This document shows, one piece after another, positions 1 to 9,098 of a stretch of 39,566 nucleotides of DNA (the first letter of the stretch is position 1; each line of letters starts with the position of its first letter). This DNA comes from an uncultured Bacteroidota bacterium. Lineage in GTDB: Bacteria > Bacteroidota > Bacteroidia > Chitinophagales > LD1. The notes beneath the pieces were generated by a model, which was not told where the DNA came from, ran no database searches, and saw only the letters and a list, made by a program, of their open reading frames with translations. The translations under genes were made by a program, and so were the position numbers. Location: NCBI GenBank assembly GCA_903917755.1, contig CAIXBT010000278.1, forward strand, positions 1 through 39,566, given 5' to 3'.

Positions 1-282
1 GAGATCAAAAAGCATATACCTTACCTGATGGTGAAGGAAAGAAAAACCACAGGTACCGCTATGCGCATTTATCTTAGCTATACAGAAGGTTCCGACTCTC
101 TGGACTATATAAAGAAACTTCACCTGAGCACAAACGGATATCTGAAGATGGAGGGATTGAAAGATGGCCTCATCGATGGTACAAATATTACCAATGGCAG
201 GATCGACTTGATAGAACTGGTGACGTATGATGAACCCTGGGATGGCCTGATACGTGATTTCTTCTGGGATGAAAAATTTTAA
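1..282 (+). CDS. C-terminal part of an unrecognised protein, cut by the window edge
   Basis: The reading frame is open from base 1 to the TAA at 280-282, so the gene probably starts outside the window; the first in-frame ATG is at 28. The visible 93 residues are soluble, with no membrane segment, and contain several acidic and aromatic residues near the end (DEPWDGLIRDFFWDEKF). I do not recognise the family. The stop codon directly abuts the stop codon of the convergent murF-alr gene, leaving no room for a terminator between them. Function unknown. Confidence 0.6.
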   Translation, partial: EIKKHIPYLMVKERKTTGTAMRIYLSYTEGSDSLDYIKKLHLSTNGYLKMEGLKDGLIDGTNITNGRIDLIELVTYDEPWDGLIRDFFWDEKF

Positions 283-2787
283 TTATTCCTGAAAATATAC
301 CCTCTTGACCCTCGCCGATACACCCGTTAGTATTTCATACGGTATGGTCTCAGAGGCTTTGGCTACGTCTTCTACTCTCGGGTTATTTCCAAATACAGTC
401 ACCTCATCACCTTCCTGTACCTGCTCTATACCTGTGATGTCGAGCATGGTCATATCCATACATACATTGCCGATCACAGGTGCCAGCTGATTGCTCACTA
501 GCATGTGTCCGCGTCCATTGCTGAGCTTACGGTTCAGTCCATCAGCATATCCGATACCTACTGTGGCGATGGTCTTGTCTTTTTCCACTTTTCCCACTCG
601 ACCATAGCCCACAGAGTCTCCTGCTTTGACATGTTTGATCTGAGAGATAGTGGTCTTGAGAGATGAAACCGGCAGCAGTCGCGATTGGACTGCAGGTGTA
701 GGGTCGAGGCCATAAAGGCCTATACCGAGGCGCACCATATCGTATTGGGCATAGGTGTGACGTGCTATACCGCTTGAGTTGAGTATATGGCGGATGATCT
801 TGTAGTTGAAGTGCTCTTTGATAGCTGTACTCATCTCTTCGAAACGTGCTATCTGCCCTTTAGTAAATTCATCATATTCCGTAGCCTCACTGGCCGCCAG
901 ATGCGAGAAGATAGATGCGATCGCTATACACTCTGAGGCCTTTATTTTATCTATCAGTGTGCTCAGATCCGCAGCTTCGAAGCCGAGACGATTCATACCC
1001 GTTTCGACTTCGATATGGATCTTATAATGCGGGTCAGTTTTATTTCTTTTCAGTTTCAATACTCCGACAAACTTCTCTAACAGCGACAGGCTGTAAATAT
1101 CAGGCTCCAGATCGTGAGTGATCATTGCTTCAAAACTACGCTCCTCAGGGTTCATGACCATGATGGGCAGCGTGATGCCGTTTTTACGCAGCTCCACACC
1201 TTCATCTGTATAGGCTACGGCGAGATAGTTGACACGATTGAATTGTAACACATTGGCTATCTCATAGCTGCCGCTGCCATAGCTGAAAGCCTTGACCATG
1301 GCCATCATCTTCGTTTCGGGTTTGAGCAGTGACTGATATACTTTCAAATTATTGACCAGAGCATTGAGATTGATCTCCAGCATGGTCTGATGCGCCTTCT
1401 TCTCCAGCAGTTTTGCTATTTTCTCAAACTCAAATGAGCGTGCCCCTTTGAGTAGTATGACCTCATCATGAAAGATAGATGTATCCAGATTTTTTAGCAG
1501 TTCATCAGTACTGTTGTAGCAGATCAGTTCGCCCAGTTCGATGCGCTCGAATACTTTTTTCTCGCGCTGTATAGAGGGCCCGATGCCTATCAGTCTGTGA
1601 ATATTATTTTGTTTAAGCAGCTTGGCCACTTCCGTATAAATATCACCTCTGCCGCTCTGCAGAATATCTGAGAGGATGATAGTCTTGCGCGGATGCTGAT
1701 TTTGCTGTCGCAAAAAATCGATGGCTATTCTCAGCGATTCAAAATCCGAATTATAGCTGTCATTGATCAGCGAACAATTATTAATAGCATCCTTCATTTC
1801 CAGACGCATAGCGATACGTGTCAGATTGCGCATGCGGTTGCGCAGCACGGAGTAATCTTTATTTAAAACAAGAAGTGTGCAGGCACAGTGGATCGCATTT
1901 TCCACAGAGGCCTTGTCAGCGAATGGTATTTCAAAATCAAATTCCTGTCCCTTGTATTGCGCCGAAATATAGGAGTGGTTGTTTTGCTGTAGCAGGGAGA
2001 TGATCCGCACATCGGCATCTGAGTGCTGTGACCAGGTGAAGGTCCGTATGGCATCCGCTCCTTTCAGCGCATTGATCTCCGCTACTGCCTGATTGACTTC
2101 TGCATGATCCTTGCAGTAGATCAGAATGTCAGTCTGGGTAAATAGCTTTAGCTTTTCTTTAGTCTTATGCTTCAGATTCAGAAAGCCATCATTATGCGCT
2201 TCGCCTATATTAGCCAGAATACCGATCGTGGGGCGGATTATTTTTTCGAGCTTTTCCATTTCGCCGCTTTCTGAGATCCCCGCTTCTATGATGGCGAGAT
2301 CGTGCTCTTCGCTCATCTGCCATAGAGACAGCGGCACCCCTATCTGCGAATTGTAACTTTTTGGGCTGCGTACTATATTGTAATCTTCGTTGAGCAGCTG
2401 ATAGAGCCATTCTTTGATAATGGTTTTGCCGTTGCTGCCGGTGATACTGATGACCGGGCAGGTAAATTTTTTTCTGTGAAAGCCAGCCAGTTTCTGCAGT
2501 GCAGCGATCGTGTCTTTGACCACTATGAAATTTGCTTTAGGATACTTGTCTATCCATGCACTATCTGTAACCACAAAATTGCTAACGCCTCTCGCTACCA
2601 GATCATCTATGTATTGATGCCCATCCTGTCTGCTGCCCGGCAGTGCAAAGAAGAGGCTCTCGACTGCTTGCTGCAGCTTACGGCTATCCAGCAGAAGGTA
2701 AGATATGTTTACCTCCTCGCCAGCCCCGGCTGTGAGTTTGCCGCCCATGGCCTTCGCTATTTCTTTGATAGGGTATCCTTTGTTCAT
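283..2787 (-). CDS. murF-alr: Bifunctional MurF ligase / alanine racemase
   Basis: This 834-residue fusion makes D-alanine from L-alanine and adds D-Ala-D-Ala to the UDP-MurNAc-tripeptide in peptidoglycan synthesis in the cytoplasm. Residues 1 to about 460 are MurF: ATP-binding loop GSNGKT at 117-122, the SYNSQIGVPLS segment near 144-154, NIGEAHND at 193-200 and INDSYNS near 341-347. Residues from about 466 to 834 are a fold-type III alanine racemase: the PLP lysine is K499 in MVKAFSYGSG and the opposite catalytic tyrosine is Y728 in SVGYGR. Both halves look complete. This fusion is a known arrangement in Bacteroidota. The gene runs convergently into the partial gene at the left edge with stops touching. 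A TAnnTTTG-type -7 box lies about 70 bp upstream. Confidence 0.96.
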   Translation of the reverse strand: MNKGYPIKEIAKAMGGKLTAGAGEEVNISYLLLDSRKLQQAVESLFFALPGSRQDGHQYIDDLVARGVSNFVVTDSAWIDKYPKANFIVVKDTIAALQKLAGFHRKKFTCPVISITGSNGKTIIKEWLYQLLNEDYNIVRSPKSYNSQIGVPLSLWQMSEEHDLAIIEAGISESGEMEKLEKIIRPTIGILANIGEAHNDGFLNLKHKTKEKLKLFTQTDILIYCKDHAEVNQAVAEINALKGADAIRTFTWSQHSDADVRIISLLQQNNHSYISAQYKGQEFDFEIPFADKASVENAIHCACTLLVLNKDYSVLRNRMRNLTRIAMRLEMKDAINNCSLINDSYNSDFESLRIAIDFLRQQNQHPRKTIILSDILQSGRGDIYTEVAKLLKQNNIHRLIGIGPSIQREKKVFERIELGELICYNSTDELLKNLDTSIFHDEVILLKGARSFEFEKIAKLLEKKAHQTMLEINLNALVNNLKVYQSLLKPETKMMAMVKAFSYGSGSYEIANVLQFNRVNYLAVAYTDEGVELRKNGITLPIMVMNPEERSFEAMITHDLEPDIYSLSLLEKFVGVLKLKRNKTDPHYKIHIEVETGMNRLGFEAADLSTLIDKIKASECIAIASIFSHLAASEATEYDEFTKGQIARFEEMSTAIKEHFNYKIIRHILNSSGIARHTYAQYDMVRLGIGLYGLDPTPAVQSRLLPVSSLKTTISQIKHVKAGDSVGYGRVGKVEKDKTIATVGIGYADGLNRKLSNGRGHMLVSNQLAPVIGNVCMDMTMLDITGIEQVQEGDEVTVFGNNPRVEDVAKASETIPYEILTGVSARVKRVYFQE

Positions 2788-2853
2788 GACTAAAAATCTC
2801 GCTGAAGAAGCAAAAATTATTTAAAACTATGTTTAATTTATGAAAAAACAGAC

Positions 2854-2861
2854 CAAAGCTA
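2854..2861 (-). promoter_or_regulatory. Putative -7 box for murF-alr
   Basis: On the minus strand this reads TAGCTTTG, matching the Bacteroidota -7 consensus TAnnTTTG, 66 bp before the murF-alr ATG. No clear TTTG -33 box is found at the usual 19-21 bp spacing, so this is a single-box call. Confidence 0.4.
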
Positions 2862-3002
2862 AGTGCAGAAATCGAATCCATATACTAAAACGGTATTTTT
2901 TGCATTAAAGGGTGCTATGAGAAACATTTTTTTCATTTTATTCATCCTGTATCCAGCTGAGTAACTTCTCTCCGAGAAACGGGATTAAATCATAAACTGA
3001 AT

Positions 3003-3010
3003 TATCTTTG
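3003..3010 (+). promoter_or_regulatory. Putative -7 box for the K+ channel gene
   Basis: TATCTTTG matches the Bacteroidota -7 consensus TAnnTTTG and lies 28 bp before the channel ATG at 3039. No good -33 TTTG element is seen at the expected spacing. The remaining 2788-3038 gap between the two divergent genes is AT-rich and shows no RNA gene or ORF that I can support. Confidence 0.4.
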
Positions 3011-3038
3011 AGATCAAGTGTAAAAGAATATCACAGCC

Positions 3039-4049
3039 ATGAGTCTGATACGAGACAGGATAAACAGAAACAGAAATAAAGTAGACATTGGTCTCGACCA
3101 CTCTGCAGAGCAGGGGCGTCAGCGCACCGTCAATCTCGATGGCAGCTATAATATCAAACGGATCACCGGAGATGCTATAGACTTTGATCTCTATCACTGG
3201 CTCATCACTACATCATGGAAGCACTACTGGATGGTGGTTTTTCTTTTCTATGGCGTGGTCAATGGTATTTTTGCTTTGGCTTACTATGCCATAGGTATAG
3301 ATTCTATCGGAGGCATTGTACATGTAGACCGCCTACATGATTTTCTGCAGTGTTTTTTCTTTTCCAATGAGACCTTTACAACGGTGGGCTATGGCGGATT
3401 GCGCCCTATGGCCTTTCTCAGCAACTTTGTCGCATCGCTCGAAGCTTTTATGGGCTTGATGAGTTTTGCATTGGCCACAGGCACACTCTATGGCCGATTT
3501 TCTAAACCCAAGCCGAGGATCAAGTTCAGCACCAATGCCATCATAGCACCCTTTGGAGAGATGACAGCGTTTCAGTTTATGATAGCCAATCAACGCAGTT
3601 CAAATATCATGGAACTGGAAGCGATCGTAAATTTCAGTTGGGTCGATAAATCTGAAGGCACGGGATACAGAAGATTCAAGCTGCTTAATCTGGAGCTGTC
3701 TAAGATAGCGATGTTTCCTACCAGCTGGACCATCAACCATGTGATAGATGAAGAGAGTCCGATGTATGGCATGAGTGCCCGGGACCTGATAGACAAAGAA
3801 GTGGAGGCATTTATTACGCTCAAGGGTTTTGATGAGACCTACTCACAGACTGTTTATATCCGTATGTCATATACAGCCCGCGACCTGATCTATGGTGCGA
3901 AATTTCAAAGGCCGTTTTATGTGGGTGAAACAGGTCAGCTGGTCATTGATCTGCGCAAGGTCGGCAGCTATGATCTCGTGCCTATGCCTGCACAGGTTCA
4001 GGTAGAAATAGAAAAACATCTGGAGGCAATAGCTGAGAGCGAGATCTAA
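3039..4049 (+). CDS. Inward-rectifier (Kir-type) potassium channel
   Basis: A 336-residue membrane protein with the two-helix pore plan of bacterial Kir channels. The first membrane helix is about residues 63-86, a pore helix leads to the selectivity filter TVGYG at 115-119 (context ETFTTVGYGGLRP), and the second helix is about 128-151. The following roughly 180 residues form a cytoplasmic domain of the Kir beta-sandwich type (segments such as FQFMIANQRSSNIMELEA), which in the family binds ligands and gates the pore. It would conduct K+ across the inner membrane; the physiological role in bacteria is not settled. The start at 3039 fits the N-terminal length of the family. It ends 7 bp before the convergent tadA stop. 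Confidence 0.92.
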   Translation: MSLIRDRINRNRNKVDIGLDHSAEQGRQRTVNLDGSYNIKRITGDAIDFDLYHWLITTSWKHYWMVVFLFYGVVNGIFALAYYAIGIDSIGGIVHVDRLHDFLQCFFFSNETFTTVGYGGLRPMAFLSNFVASLEAFMGLMSFALATGTLYGRFSKPKPRIKFSTNAIIAPFGEMTAFQFMIANQRSSNIMELEAIVNFSWVDKSEGTGYRRFKLLNLELSKIAMFPTSWTINHVIDEESPMYGMSARDLIDKEVEAFITLKGFDETYSQTVYIRMSYTARDLIYGAKFQRPFYVGETGQLVIDLRKVGSYDLVPMPAQVQVEIEKHLEAIAESEI

Positions 4050-4056
4050 GCTTACA

Positions 4057-4503
4057 TCACTTTTCTCTTTTTCCTCTGAAGAATTCTGTCATGAACACAC
4101 CACAATCATGCTCCAGAGTGCCATGGCTGATCTCGGTCTTGGGGTGAAACATCTTATTGCCAAACTGAGAATAACCTGCCTTAGGATCTGCTGCGCCATA
4201 GACCACCCTGCTTATTCGTGCCCAACGAAGCGCAGCGGCACACATAGGACAGGGTTCGATAGTGACATAGAGCGTGCACTCTTCGAGAAATTTTGCTCCG
4301 AGGTAATTAGCTGCCGCGGTGATGGCGATCATCTCGGCATGAGCGGTGACATCATTCAGCCGTTCTGTTTGATTGTAGCCTTTGCCTATGACTTTGTTAT
4401 TGCAGACTATCACAGCTCCTATGGGAACTTCATCGTCCTCATAGGCATAACCGGCCTCTTTGAGTGCCAGCCTCATCCAGTATTCATCATTGTATGGTGT
4501 CAT
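4057..4503 (-). CDS. tadA: tRNA-specific adenosine deaminase (TadA family)
   Basis: A 148-residue zinc-dependent deaminase expected to convert A34 to inosine in the anticodon of tRNA-Arg(ACG). The deaminase signature is complete: H55-A-E57, where H55 binds zinc and E57 is the proton shuttle, and PCPMC with zinc ligands C85 and C88. Length and the N-terminal YWMRLALKEA helix agree with TadA rather than with cytosine or guanine deaminases, though guanine deaminase-like paralogues share the same core. The start codon ATG lies inside the 3' end of the upstream membrane-protein gene (17 bp overlap), which implies translational coupling in a two-gene operon. Confidence 0.9.
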   Translation of the reverse strand: MTPYNDEYWMRLALKEAGYAYEDDEVPIGAVIVCNNKVIGKGYNQTERLNDVTAHAEMIAITAAANYLGAKFLEECTLYVTIEPCPMCAAALRWARISRVVYGAADPKAGYSQFGNKMFHPKTEISHGTLEHDCGVFMTEFFRGKREK

Positions 4504-5449
4504 CGGGTTGCAACTTTAAGATATAAAAATAACCAATGATAGCGGGTATGAGAAGATTGATGGCCCAAAGCATCACTGGCACCATAAAGATGCCCATCGT
4601 CATATCTGTGCCATAGTTATTGAGCACCAGCAGCGCTATGCCGCCACGCACGGTCATATCTGTGAGCGGTATCAGGGGAGAAACAGATTGTAGGAATAGT
4701 ATGAGACTGATTGCGGCTATCATTTCAAAAACATTTGAAGCTATTCCGATAAACCTTAGAAGCAAATAGTACTGCAGCACATATACCCCATAGCGCAGGA
4801 TGCTGGTGAGAAATACAAGCCATTTATCATTTCGGTGAGGGGTCTTGCTTTCGTCTATCACATACTCGCTGATATGAAGCTGGCTTTTTTTCAGCCACAG
4901 CATCACCTGCTCGAAAGAAATATATACTACGATCATGATCAGCGCCAACACGGCAAAAGCCACATAGCTATATGCACTGAAAAAGACCTCAGAGTTGCCC
5001 CTATAAAAACGCAGCATGAATAGCGCAGTGAAAAAAGTCACTATGCTCTGTGCGAGACCTCCTATGGCACTGAGATAAATACCGTCCACTCGTTCGCCTT
5101 TGTGCAGAAACATCACCCTGCCTGCGAACTCACCTATACGGGCAGGAGTAGCAAAGCCGATAGACAAGCCACCGAGCACCGAGCGCATCGCTTCTCTTAG
5201 TGTGACATGTGCAGAATGTTTGAGCAGTAATTTCCATTTGAGTGCTTCGAGAGACCAGTTGAGAGGCATGAGCAGCATCACTACACCTATCAGGGCTATA
5301 TTGCCGCCGTGAAACCTGCCGGTGAAAGCATCAAGTGAGCCGACAAACTGCTCCACACCTGATACTTTGCGATATATCACGAACAACATAAAAAAGGAAA
5401 TGCCTACTTTTAGCCCCAGGAGCAGTCGGCGATATACGGGTGTATTCAT
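4487..5449 (-). CDS. Flippase-like / LPG synthase transmembrane-region protein
   Basis: A 320-residue integral membrane protein with about eight hydrophobic segments, beginning with a membrane helix right after MNTPVYRRLLLGLKVG. The pattern (ALIGVVMLLMPLNWSLEALKWKLLLK, then GFATPARIGEFAGR and a C-terminal PLIPLTDMTVRGGIALLVL) is that of the lysylphosphatidylglycerol synthase N-terminal / UPF0104 group, whose members are flippases or membrane parts of MprF-like proteins. There is no attached synthetase domain. The substrate is unknown. It is first in a unit with tadA, whose start overlaps its end, and is divergent from ruvC across a 34-bp gap. Confidence 0.8.
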   Translation of the reverse strand: MNTPVYRRLLLGLKVGISFFMLFVIYRKVSGVEQFVGSLDAFTGRFHGGNIALIGVVMLLMPLNWSLEALKWKLLLKHSAHVTLREAMRSVLGGLSIGFATPARIGEFAGRVMFLHKGERVDGIYLSAIGGLAQSIVTFFTALFMLRFYRGNSEVFFSAYSYVAFAVLALIMIVVYISFEQVMLWLKKSQLHISEYVIDESKTPHRNDKWLVFLTSILRYGVYVLQYYLLLRFIGIASNVFEMIAAISLILFLQSVSPLIPLTDMTVRGGIALLVLNNYGTDMTMGIFMVPVMLWAINLLIPAIIGYFYILKLQPDDTIQ

Positions 5450-5483
5450 CTACTGATGGTAAAAATGCTAAAACAATTCCAAA

Positions 5484-6032
5484 TTGGCTAAGATAATCAT
5501 GGGCATAGATCCGGGCACCATCGTGATGGGATACGGAGTGATCGAGGTCGAAGGGCAGCGCATCAAGCTCATCAGCATGGGTGTGGTACAGTTATCTAAG
5601 TATGATGATCATCTCGACCGCCTCAAGATCATAGCCGAAAAGGTCAAAGGACTGATCGAACAATATGAACCTGTGAGTTGTGCGATCGAGGCTCCTTTTT
5701 TTGGCAAGAATGTACAGTCCATGCTCAAACTCGGCAGGGCACAGGGTGTGGCTATAGCTACGGCACTCATACAGGGAGTCGAGGTCACAGAATATTCTCC
5801 GAAAAAAATAAAACAATCCATCACCGGCAATGGAAACGCCACCAAAGAACAAGTAGCCGCTATGCTGCAGCAGTTATGCAAATTTGACCTGCAGCCGAAG
5901 TTTCTCGATGCCACAGATGGTCTCGCTGCTGCTGTATGTCATCACTTCCAAAGTAATTCTGTCATGTCTACCGGCAAAAAATTATCCGGATGGGGCGACT
6001 TCGTAAAGAGTAACCCGAAGAGGGTGAAGTAA
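5484..6032 (+). CDS. ruvC: Crossover junction endodeoxyribonuclease RuvC
   Basis: A 182-residue Holliday-junction resolvase that cuts four-way DNA junctions with RuvAB. The RNase H-like catalytic acids are present: D9 in MGIDPGT, E69 in AIEAPFFG, and D142 and D145 in DATDGLAAAVCHH. The start is debatable: TTG at 5484 gives MAKIIMGIDPG, which keeps the full first beta strand found in the family, while the first ATG at 5499 would leave only one residue before GIDPG. I favour TTG. The C-terminal SGWGDFVKSNPKRVK tail is basic. The gene ends 2 bp before the convergent nucleotidyltransferase gene. Confidence 0.94.
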   Translation: MAKIIMGIDPGTIVMGYGVIEVEGQRIKLISMGVVQLSKYDDHLDRLKIIAEKVKGLIEQYEPVSCAIEAPFFGKNVQSMLKLGRAQGVAIATALIQGVEVTEYSPKKIKQSITGNGNATKEQVAAMLQQLCKFDLQPKFLDATDGLAAAVCHHFQSNSVMSTGKKLSGWGDFVKSNPKRVK

Positions 6033-6034
6033 TT

Positions 6035-6499
6035 TTAGAGCTTTTGAATCCTTTGAAGCATTTCTACGTCTAGTTTATCTTTTGTCCGATTCGAAAGCAT
6101 TTTGTTTAGGATAAGATCATTAATACTGATAAAATATATCGGCATTTCAGAAGAGTAATTAAATAATATTTTGTGAGGCTCGGCCTCCTCGTATTTTACT
6201 CCTGTCACAAAGTTAAAAACCTCAATGTCGTGGGGCTCATTCCCAATATGAAAAAGGAAGGGCTTGGTGAGATCAAATTTCCGGATATGATCTATAGAAC
6301 TTTTATCAAACCCTAATTTATTTAACGCTGCTGCAATTTTATCTAAATTTTCGTGTGTCGATTTTACCCATATATCGAGATCGCTTGTGTTTCTTTCATA
6401 CCCATGAAAATTGACAGCATAGCCACCTACCAACATATAGCTCACCTTATACTCGTAAAATGCTGCCAGAACTTCTTCAAATTCATTTTCAAAATTCAT
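6035..6499 (-). CDS. Nucleotidyltransferase-fold protein (MNT/AbiEii-like)
   Basis: A 154-residue soluble protein with the minimal nucleotidyltransferase signature: VGGYAVNFHG at 24-33 and the metal-binding pair D40/D42 in TSDLDIWV. Such small enzymes transfer NMP groups to proteins or tRNA and often act as toxins or antitoxins, but the substrate cannot be told from sequence. The N-terminal half matches the family well; the rest (EPHDIEVFNFVTGVKYEEA) looks like the third acidic strand region. It is co-transcribed with the 83-residue gene immediately upstream (3-bp gap). Base composition is more AT-rich than the flanking ruvC and DUF2279 genes, which suggests that the pair was acquired. Confidence 0.78.
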   Translation of the reverse strand: MNFENEFEEVLAAFYEYKVSYMLVGGYAVNFHGYERNTSDLDIWVKSTHENLDKIAAALNKLGFDKSSIDHIRKFDLTKPFLFHIGNEPHDIEVFNFVTGVKYEEAEPHKILFNYSSEMPIYFISINDLILNKMLSNRTKDKLDVEMLQRIQKL

Positions 6500-6502
6500 T
6501 CT

Positions 6503-6754
6503 TCAACCTTTAACTATAATAATTACTCTCTCAAGTGAAGGTAATTTCCCATTGGAAAGTAATGGCCGCATGTATGTTCTTTTACGAATTACCTCAAGAT
6601 TACTTAATCTTTCTTCATGACTGTGCTTAGCCATCTGTCTCAATTTATACTCCTCTGCTTCATCGAATGAGTTGAAAAAAGTAATCTTCTTTTTCGAAGA
6701 TGTAGCATCATAAATTGCTTCAGGCTCATTAAATTTGTTACCCTCTTCTACCAT
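6503..6754 (-). CDS. Small unknown partner of the nucleotidyltransferase
   Basis: An 83-residue, strongly charged protein starting at the ATG at 6754; a TTG five codons further upstream (6769) is possible but less likely. It reads MVEEGNKFNEPEAIYDAT, then a helix with DEAEEYKLRQMAKHSHEERL, and ends with basic residues and IIIVKG. No known domain recognised. Its stop lies three bases before the nucleotidyltransferase start, so the two are one transcription unit. A small charged protein preceding a nucleotidyltransferase resembles a toxin-antitoxin layout, but that is inference from position only. Confidence 0.65.
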   Translation of the reverse strand: MVEEGNKFNEPEAIYDATSSKKKITFFNSFDEAEEYKLRQMAKHSHEERLSNLEVIRKRTYMRPLLSNGKLPSLERVIIIVKG

Positions 6755-6792
6755 ATAGTAAAAATACAATTAATTTTAAAGTTTAGCTCTCT

Positions 6793-7773
6793 CTAATCAT
6801 CTCTGCCCCATCCGTTAGCATTTGGGTTTACATATTTTGTTGCTTCCCATTTGTGCTGAATGCGTGGGAATGGAACCTTAAAGATATTGAGCATCTTAAA
6901 CAGTGCCAGTTCTTTTTTATTGCCACTGCTCAGCTGCGGCAGGTCTGCATCGAGAGAGAAATTCAGTACGCGCATCCGTGGCAGGTCAGTACGGTCGTGT
7001 TTGTTGCCGTCTTTGTCTATCCATTTATTTTCAAAGCCACCATAGAGGTTCTCTGCGCTATAGCCTATCGAATAGCATAACCATTTAGGATACATACCCG
7101 GGTAGAACTTCGATGGATTGACGGATGCCCATAAAGTCATGTTGTTATAATCCTTGAGTCCCTTATCCAGCGGGCCATCGCCGAATAGATCGCTGGCTCG
7201 TTCACCGAGTTCGCCTTTGGGATAGCTGTGATTGCCATCATATCCATACTTCAGCATGATGCGCTGCTCTTCCCACATCCAGTATTGAGAAGCAGCTATC
7301 AGCGCACCGGTGAGGTTTGCACCCAGGTCGCTCTTTGATGCTCCGTATTTTGAAGAGAATCCATCCATACCCTCGATCGAGCTCTGTATGGACATTCCCA
7401 GCATGGCTCCTATCAGTGCAGATTGATTATTGCTCAGGCCGCAATAGCGCAGCAGTTCATAACCCCATACAGTTTGAAAATACCCGCCATAGATGTGACC
7501 GGCCTTATCGATCTGATTCCATTCGCCTATGTCATTGAACCAATGGAATGCGCTTAGTTTACTTCTCTTATACCAGAAAAAATAAAGCCCGGTAACGGCT
7601 ATAGCATAGAGCCCGATGACGGTAATAGCAAACACTTTCAATCTCGTCCTGTCAGGCACCGGAGAGCGGTCCCAGAGGGTGATGGCACCGCTTGTATTTT
7701 CTGCAGCAGGTGCAGGTTTTTTGACCATGTCCCGCCAAAGAATATATGCCACTAAAATGAGAAGAATGATCAC
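6793..7773 (-). CDS. DUF2279-family envelope protein
   Basis: A 326-residue protein of a predicted periplasmic family of unknown function (DUF2279) common in Bacteroidota. The core is KAGHIYGGYFQTVWGYELLRY followed by GAMLGMSIQSSIEGMDGFSSKYGASKSDLGANLTGA, the conserved part of that family. The N-terminus has one membrane segment (IILLILVAYILW) and a second at about 47-70, so the protein is probably anchored in the inner membrane with the body outside the cytoplasm. The start is GTG at 7773, the only standard start upstream of the first membrane segment; an ATG at codon 16 would delete that segment. Same strand as the MFS gene upstream, 50-bp gap. Confidence 0.75.
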   Translation of the reverse strand: MIILLILVAYILWRDMVKKPAPAAENTSGAITLWDRSPVPDRTRLKVFAITVIGLYAIAVTGLYFFWYKRSKLSAFHWFNDIGEWNQIDKAGHIYGGYFQTVWGYELLRYCGLSNNQSALIGAMLGMSIQSSIEGMDGFSSKYGASKSDLGANLTGALIAASQYWMWEEQRIMLKYGYDGNHSYPKGELGERASDLFGDGPLDKGLKDYNNMTLWASVNPSKFYPGMYPKWLCYSIGYSAENLYGGFENKWIDKDGNKHDRTDLPRMRVLNFSLDADLPQLSSGNKKELALFKMLNIFKVPFPRIQHKWEATKYVNPNANGWGRDD

Positions 7774-7823
7774 TAAAAAGATATTAGACGTTAGTGCAAA
7801 TTAAAATATTAATGAGGACAACA

Positions 7824-9071
7824 TTACTCCAGATAGTTCAGATCTTTTCCAAAAGTTTCTTCTGTAAAGTATAATGCGATCAGCGGCAGCACGATAATAA
7901 ATACGGCGAGTATCTCTGCACTGAACAGTTTAGTAAAATGCCCTTGCAACATGGCAAGGCAAACAGACATGATCGGGAGCGAACCGCGGATAAAATTAGG
8001 TACAGTGGTCGTGACGGTGGCGCGAATGTTAGTGCCGAACTGCTCTGCCGCATTGGTCACGATCACGGCCCAGAATCCTGTGCCTATGCCTGTGATCACC
8101 ATCGTGGCATAGAAATACATGGCACTGGTGCCTGCAGCTGTGAAATACATCACAAACCCGACTGCTGTGAGCAGCAGAAAATAAAACACGGCTTTCTTCC
8201 GGCTCCGCAGTACCTGGCTCATCCATCCGCAGAGAAAATTGCCGAGTGTAATGCCTGCATAGGCATACATAATAGCATCGCCACCATTTATTTTGCCCTG
8301 AATATTCAAGTTCTTTTCTGAAGCAAACTCGGGCGAGAAAGTGACCAATATGCCGATCGCAAACCATGTAGGGATACCCACTATGACACACCTCAGATAC
8401 TTGATGAATATTTTCCCGCTTTTGAACAGCATCAGAAAATTTCCTTTCTCCACTACCTCGCCCTGCATACCCTTGAAGATGCCTGACTCATACACACTGA
8501 TGCGAAGAATAAGCAGTGCTAATCCGAGCACACCGCCCAGAAAATAACAGCCCCTCCAGTTATCTCCGAAAATGTGATTGACCACTCCGGCGAATACCGC
8601 TCCCGATACTCCCACCAGTGCTACTATCATCGTACCGTAACCGCGTTTTTCTTTCGGTAGCGACTCTGCCACGAGCGTGATACCGGCCCCCAGCTCTCCG
8701 GCCAGACCGAAACCCGCTATGAACCTCAATATGCCATACTGGGTCACATCATGTATGAAGGCATTAGCGATATTAGCGAGAGAGTAGATGATGATAGAAC
8801 CAAAAAGTACCGACAGCCTTCCTTTTTTATCACCTATCACGCCCCAAAACACACCACCGGCCAGCATACCGATCATCTGAATATTGATGAGCAGCAATCC
8901 GTATTTTTCGACTTCTTCTTTGCCATATCCCAGTGAGCTGAGGCTTTTGACACGCACTATACTAAACAGGAGCAGGTCATATATATCTACGAAATAACCC
9001 AATGCGGCTACGACCACACCCGCAGTGATCACCGTGGCAGCATATTTGACTTTGGATCGATCTGTATCCAT
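7824..9071 (-). CDS. Major facilitator superfamily transporter
   Basis: A 415-residue inner-membrane transporter with about twelve hydrophobic segments. Helix 1 carries DIYD at 29-32, and the helix 2-3 loop carries motif A as GDKKGRLS at 80-87; a second, degenerate loop motif occurs at the middle. GLAGELGAGITLVAESLPKEKRGYGTMIV is typical of the metabolite:H+ symporter / aromatic acid-sugar porter branch. The likely substrate is a small organic acid or sugar, but nothing around it decides which. It lies downstream of ctaA on the same strand, separated by a 73-bp gap that contains a strong inverted repeat. Confidence 0.85.
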   Translation of the reverse strand: MDTDRSKVKYAATVITAGVVVAALGYFVDIYDLLLFSIVRVKSLSSLGYGKEEVEKYGLLLINIQMIGMLAGGVFWGVIGDKKGRLSVLFGSIIIYSLANIANAFIHDVTQYGILRFIAGFGLAGELGAGITLVAESLPKEKRGYGTMIVALVGVSGAVFAGVVNHIFGDNWRGCYFLGGVLGLALLILRISVYESGIFKGMQGEVVEKGNFLMLFKSGKIFIKYLRCVIVGIPTWFAIGILVTFSPEFASEKNLNIQGKINGGDAIMYAYAGITLGNFLCGWMSQVLRSRKKAVFYFLLLTAVGFVMYFTAAGTSAMYFYATMVITGIGTGFWAVIVTNAAEQFGTNIRATVTTTVPNFIRGSLPIMSVCLAMLQGHFTKLFSAEILAVFIIVLPLIALYFTEETFGKDLNYLE

Positions 9072-9098
9072 AGAATATTGAGATTATTGAAATGTTTC

